The notes beneath the pieces are model-generated. The model was given only the letters and a program-made list of their open reading frames with translations. It made no database searches and was not told where the DNA came from. Positions 61,935 through 64,000 of a stretch of DNA of 64,000 nt are shown here, piece after piece (position 1 is the stretch's first letter; each line of letters begins with the position of its first letter). The translations under genes and the position numbers were made by a program. Origin of the DNA: an uncultured Sphaerochaeta sp. (GTDB lineage Bacteria > Spirochaetota > Spirochaetia > Sphaerochaetales > Sphaerochaetaceae); contig NZ_OY763408.1 in the NCBI RefSeq assembly GCF_963667405.1, forward strand, positions 1,945,757 through 2,009,756, read 5' to 3'.

Positions 61935-62840
61935 ATGAATCTTCCAATGTATCTCTTTCTTGATGCACTCACCGGTATGGTGATTTCAATCATGGTGGTA
62001 GCCAACACCCTATATGGGCAGGCCACCACGATGGGTGTCTCCCTGATCGTGAACCACACGATCGGGTTGGTCATCCTCTCGGTGATCCTGCTTCTGGGAA
62101 GGAAACACAGTGCCATACGGGGACCGGGCAAGAAAGCGCCCTGGTACCTTTACTTCAATGGGCTCTTTGGCCTTGCCATCCTGAACCTGAACTACTACAC
62201 GGTGGTGGCTACCGGTGCATCCCTGGCAATGGCCTCAACCGTCTTCGGACAAAGTTTCTGCTCGCTCATCTTTGACCTGACCGGCTGGATGGGAATGCAA
62301 AAACGCAAGCTCAACAAGGCGAAAGCACTCAGTCTTGCTGTCAGCGGTGTTGGCATCGTGGTAATGGCAAGTGGAGGCGAGGGTACGTTTGCCATTCTGT
62401 ATGTGTTGTTGGGCGTGCTTGCAGGAGCCATCACCATGACGCAGATGGTGCTCAACTCCACCTTTGCTTCCTACAAGGGAGCCATCCGAGCCTCGCACCA
62501 AAACTTCATCGGCGGTCTTGCCGCCGGCCTCTTGTTCTACTTCTTGCTTCAGAGGCAGCCCACTCTCGAAGGGCTTGCAAAAACCCCTTCACTGCCCTTC
62601 CTTCTGGTTGTGTCCGGGGGCATCCTGGCAGTCTTTGTGGTGGTGAGCACCAGCTATGTCATCATAAAGATTCCTGCTGTCTACTCAGCGTTGCTGCTCT
62701 CTTCCGCACAAATTCTGATGAGCCTTGCAATCGACACCATCTTCTTTGACAAGTTCAGTCTTCCCTTGCTCATCGGAGCCATCCTGATGCTCCTAGGCAT
62801 GGCGGGAAATCTTGTTTCGGACAGAAAGCCTACTCCCTAG
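61935..62840 (+). CDS. DMT-family transporter, tandem DUF606/YdcZ type
   Basis: A 301-residue membrane protein with ten hydrophobic segments arranged as two repeats of about 150 residues. Each repeat resembles DUF606/YdcZ (MVISIMVVANTLYGQATTMG; GVLAGAITMTQMVLNSTFAS). In many bacteria this family occurs as two half-size genes. Substrate is unknown. It is divergent from cobT and could share control with the cobamide operon. Its 3' end overlaps the MutY-like gene by 11 bases. Confidence 0.85.
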   Translation: MNLPMYLFLDALTGMVISIMVVANTLYGQATTMGVSLIVNHTIGLVILSVILLLGRKHSAIRGPGKKAPWYLYFNGLFGLAILNLNYYTVVATGASLAMASTVFGQSFCSLIFDLTGWMGMQKRKLNKAKALSLAVSGVGIVVMASGGEGTFAILYVLLGVLAGAITMTQMVLNSTFASYKGAIRASHQNFIGGLAAGLLFYFLLQRQPTLEGLAKTPSLPFLLVVSGGILAVFVVVSTSYVIIKIPAVYSALLLSSAQILMSLAIDTIFFDKFSLPLLIGAILMLLGMAGNLVSDRKPTP

Positions 62841-63714
62841 GAATACGGTAGACGCCCCCAGACTCCTGGACAAAGCCCTCCTTCTGCAGGTCGGCCAAAC
62901 AGGAGAGGATGCGTTCCTCATCAAATCGGGAGAGAATGCTTACGATCGCTCGGCTGTCCTTTGCTCCGGTATCGGCAAGCAAATGAATGAGCTGACCGCG
63001 AATCTGGCGGTTTGAGTTCTCGAATGCACTTTGCCTTGTGTAGTGTGCGCTTCGCGTGTTTGCATTGGGCAGCAGTGCCTTGAGAAGCACCCCGTAGTCC
63101 ATCAGTGCATAATACCAGCTCTTCACATCCTCAATGCCGGCAACCAGCAAGGCAAGCAGCTGTTCCAGCTCCTTGTCCTTCACGTGTTCCGCTTCCGGAT
63201 AGAAACAGGTAAGCAAGACCCTTCGTATGTTGGTTTCCAAATAGATGGACTGCATCTGATAAGCAAAAGCAAGCAAGGCTGCCGTGGTGGCTTTTCCTAC
63301 CCCTGGCAGGCTGGAGATCGCCTTCTCATCGGGGGGAATGGTCCACCCCCACTGCTCCGTGAGTGCGGCACTCTTTCTGAGGTTCAGGGCCCGTCTGTTG
63401 TACCCAAGCCCTTTCCAGTGGAAGAGCAGTTCATCCAGGGGAGCTTTGGCAAGGGAGGAGAAATCGGGCCAAAGCGAGAGGAACTGCTCATATTTGGGCT
63501 CAACCCGTGAGGTCTGTGTCTGCTGGAGCATCACCTCGGAGAGGAGGATGCGATACGGGTCGCTTGTCTCCCGCCAAGCAAAGCGACGTCCATGGTGTGC
63601 ATGGAAGTCAAGAATGGAGGAGCGGAACAGATCCAAGTCTGCTGAATCGTGGCCAAAGGGAGGCCAGAGATAGGAGAGAGCCTCCTGCTCGCCAAGGGAG
63701 GGAAAGGAGGTCAT
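62830..63714 (-). CDS. mutY: MutY-like A/G-specific adenine glycosylase lacking the iron-sulfur site
   Basis: A 294-residue HhH-GPD glycosylase. FAWRETSDPYRILLSEVMLQ carries the MutY catalytic Glu, WKGLGYNRRALNLRKSA and LPGVGKATTAALLAFAYQ form the helix-hairpin-helix. Two oddities: the usual catalytic Asp in DGN is Glu in LETNIRRVL, and the four cysteines of the 4Fe-4S loop after the helix bundle are absent. The C-terminal Nudix-like domain is also missing; about 60 residues of winged-helix type (FDEERILSCLADLQKEGFVQ) stand there. Activity may be altered. Confidence 0.85.
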   Translation of the reverse strand: MTSFPSLGEQEALSYLWPPFGHDSADLDLFRSSILDFHAHHGRRFAWRETSDPYRILLSEVMLQQTQTSRVEPKYEQFLSLWPDFSSLAKAPLDELLFHWKGLGYNRRALNLRKSAALTEQWGWTIPPDEKAISSLPGVGKATTAALLAFAYQMQSIYLETNIRRVLLTCFYPEAEHVKDKELEQLLALLVAGIEDVKSWYYALMDYGVLLKALLPNANTRSAHYTRQSAFENSNRQIRGQLIHLLADTGAKDSRAIVSILSRFDEERILSCLADLQKEGFVQESGGVYRIPRE

Positions 63715-64000
63715 TTCTTGTCGCCGAAGTTCTCGGGAAGAATGAAATCTCCCTTGTGGTAATCGTTGACGGCTTCATCATCCTCTGCTTTTGCCAAGTG
63801 CTCGGCCGAGGGGTGTTCTCCCCTCCTCAGCTTATCCTGCTTGCGCAAGTACCGCTCCAAGGCCTTTTGCTTGGCACTCTCCCGTTGGTAACTCTTTCCG
63901 CTGCTGATCAGGATGGCAACCGGTCGCAGGCTCTTGATGTTTGCACAAAGAATCTGCAGGACACTGGTAAGCGGGACAGAGATGAACATACCCGGGATAC
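63711..64000 (-). CDS. C-terminal end of an AI-2E-type membrane protein (5' part outside window)
   Basis: The frame stays open to the right edge; an ATG at 63989 is probably internal. The first visible part, PGMFISVPLTSVLQILCANI, followed by LRPVAILI, resembles the last helix region of the AI-2E/PerM transporter family. A hydrophilic, charged tail follows (RYLRKQDKLRRGEHPSAE, DDEAVNDYHKGDFILPENFG). The stop overlaps the MutY-like start by four bases, so the two are coupled. With only about 96 residues visible the call is tentative. Confidence 0.6.
   Translation of the reverse strand, partial: IPGMFISVPLTSVLQILCANIKSLRPVAILISSGKSYQRESAKQKALERYLRKQDKLRRGEHPSAEHLAKAEDDEAVNDYHKGDFILPENFGDKK

Noticed and set aside
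1..64000. Insertion sequences, prophage, CRISPR arrays or integrated islands
   Set aside because: No transposase, integrase, cas gene or regular repeat array was found, and neither tRNA gene is followed by a duplicated 3' end.

Overview
The window looks like chromosomal DNA from a free-living or gut-type spirochaete of the Sphaerochaeta kind. This rests on gene content (a PnrA/TmpC-type BMP purine-nucleoside transporter locus, Wzi-like and other outer-membrane barrels, a YerC/TrpR-like protein, xylose catabolism, no flagellar genes in view) and on a moderate GC content. It is inference, not proof. The sequence is densely coded on both strands in long same-strand runs with 4-base start/stop overlaps. 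I see no IS element, prophage, CRISPR array or rRNA, but there are two tRNA genes: Pro(CGG), and Leu(CAA).

Layout. 1-7.8 kb is a purine/nucleoside salvage block: the end of an NCS2 permease and a nucleoside hydrolase on +, then on - a BMP substrate-binding protein, ABC ATPase, two permeases, DeoD and a nitroreductase. 7.9-14.8 kb holds a Cof-type HAD phosphatase, tRNA-Pro, a PpiD/SurA-like chaperone, a metallophosphoesterase, a DUF2804 protein and a DeaD-type helicase. 14.9-23.3 kb is a probable glycolipid locus: two MMPL/RND transporters flank a GT4 and two tandem MGDG-synthase-like glycosyltransferases. 23.2-33.5 kb (-) is a surface polysaccharide block: GT8, polyprenyl glycosylphosphotransferase, a secreted unknown, two Wzi-like barrels, GT2 and a POTRA-like barrel protein. 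33.8-41.4 kb holds a TrpR-like regulator, a VIT1/CCC1 transporter with a ferritin-like domain, an aldo/keto reductase, an AEC transporter, xylAB with a divergent AraC regulator, and a small secreted protein with its own promoter and terminator.

41.5-53.5 kb is mixed: ribokinase, cardiolipin synthase, QueH, a TPR protein, a patatin-barrel protein, tRNA-Leu, an SdpR/SdpI pair, MltG with a coiled-coil partner, a stand-alone DbpA-type RNA-binding protein, an MBL-fold hydrolase and a DksA-type protein. 53.6-61.9 kb (-) is one continuous operon-like array: cobT, cbiR, cobU, cobS, a ThrH-type HAD, a small membrane protein, a SAM hydrolase, an ECF S component and a single-chain ECF ATPase-ATPase-T protein. 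A DMT transporter, a MutY-like glycosylase and the end of an AI-2E-type membrane protein close the window.

The most interesting region is the cobT-to-ECF array. It has the makings of a self-contained cobamide salvage and remodelling unit. CbiR would cut foreign cobamides, CobT/CobU/CobS would rebuild the lower ligand, the HAD protein may supply the phosphatase step that is otherwise missing, and the fused ECF transporter may import a corrinoid, lower-ligand base or nucleoside. Second is the RND-GT4-GT28-GT28-RND locus, which may make and export membrane glycolipids.
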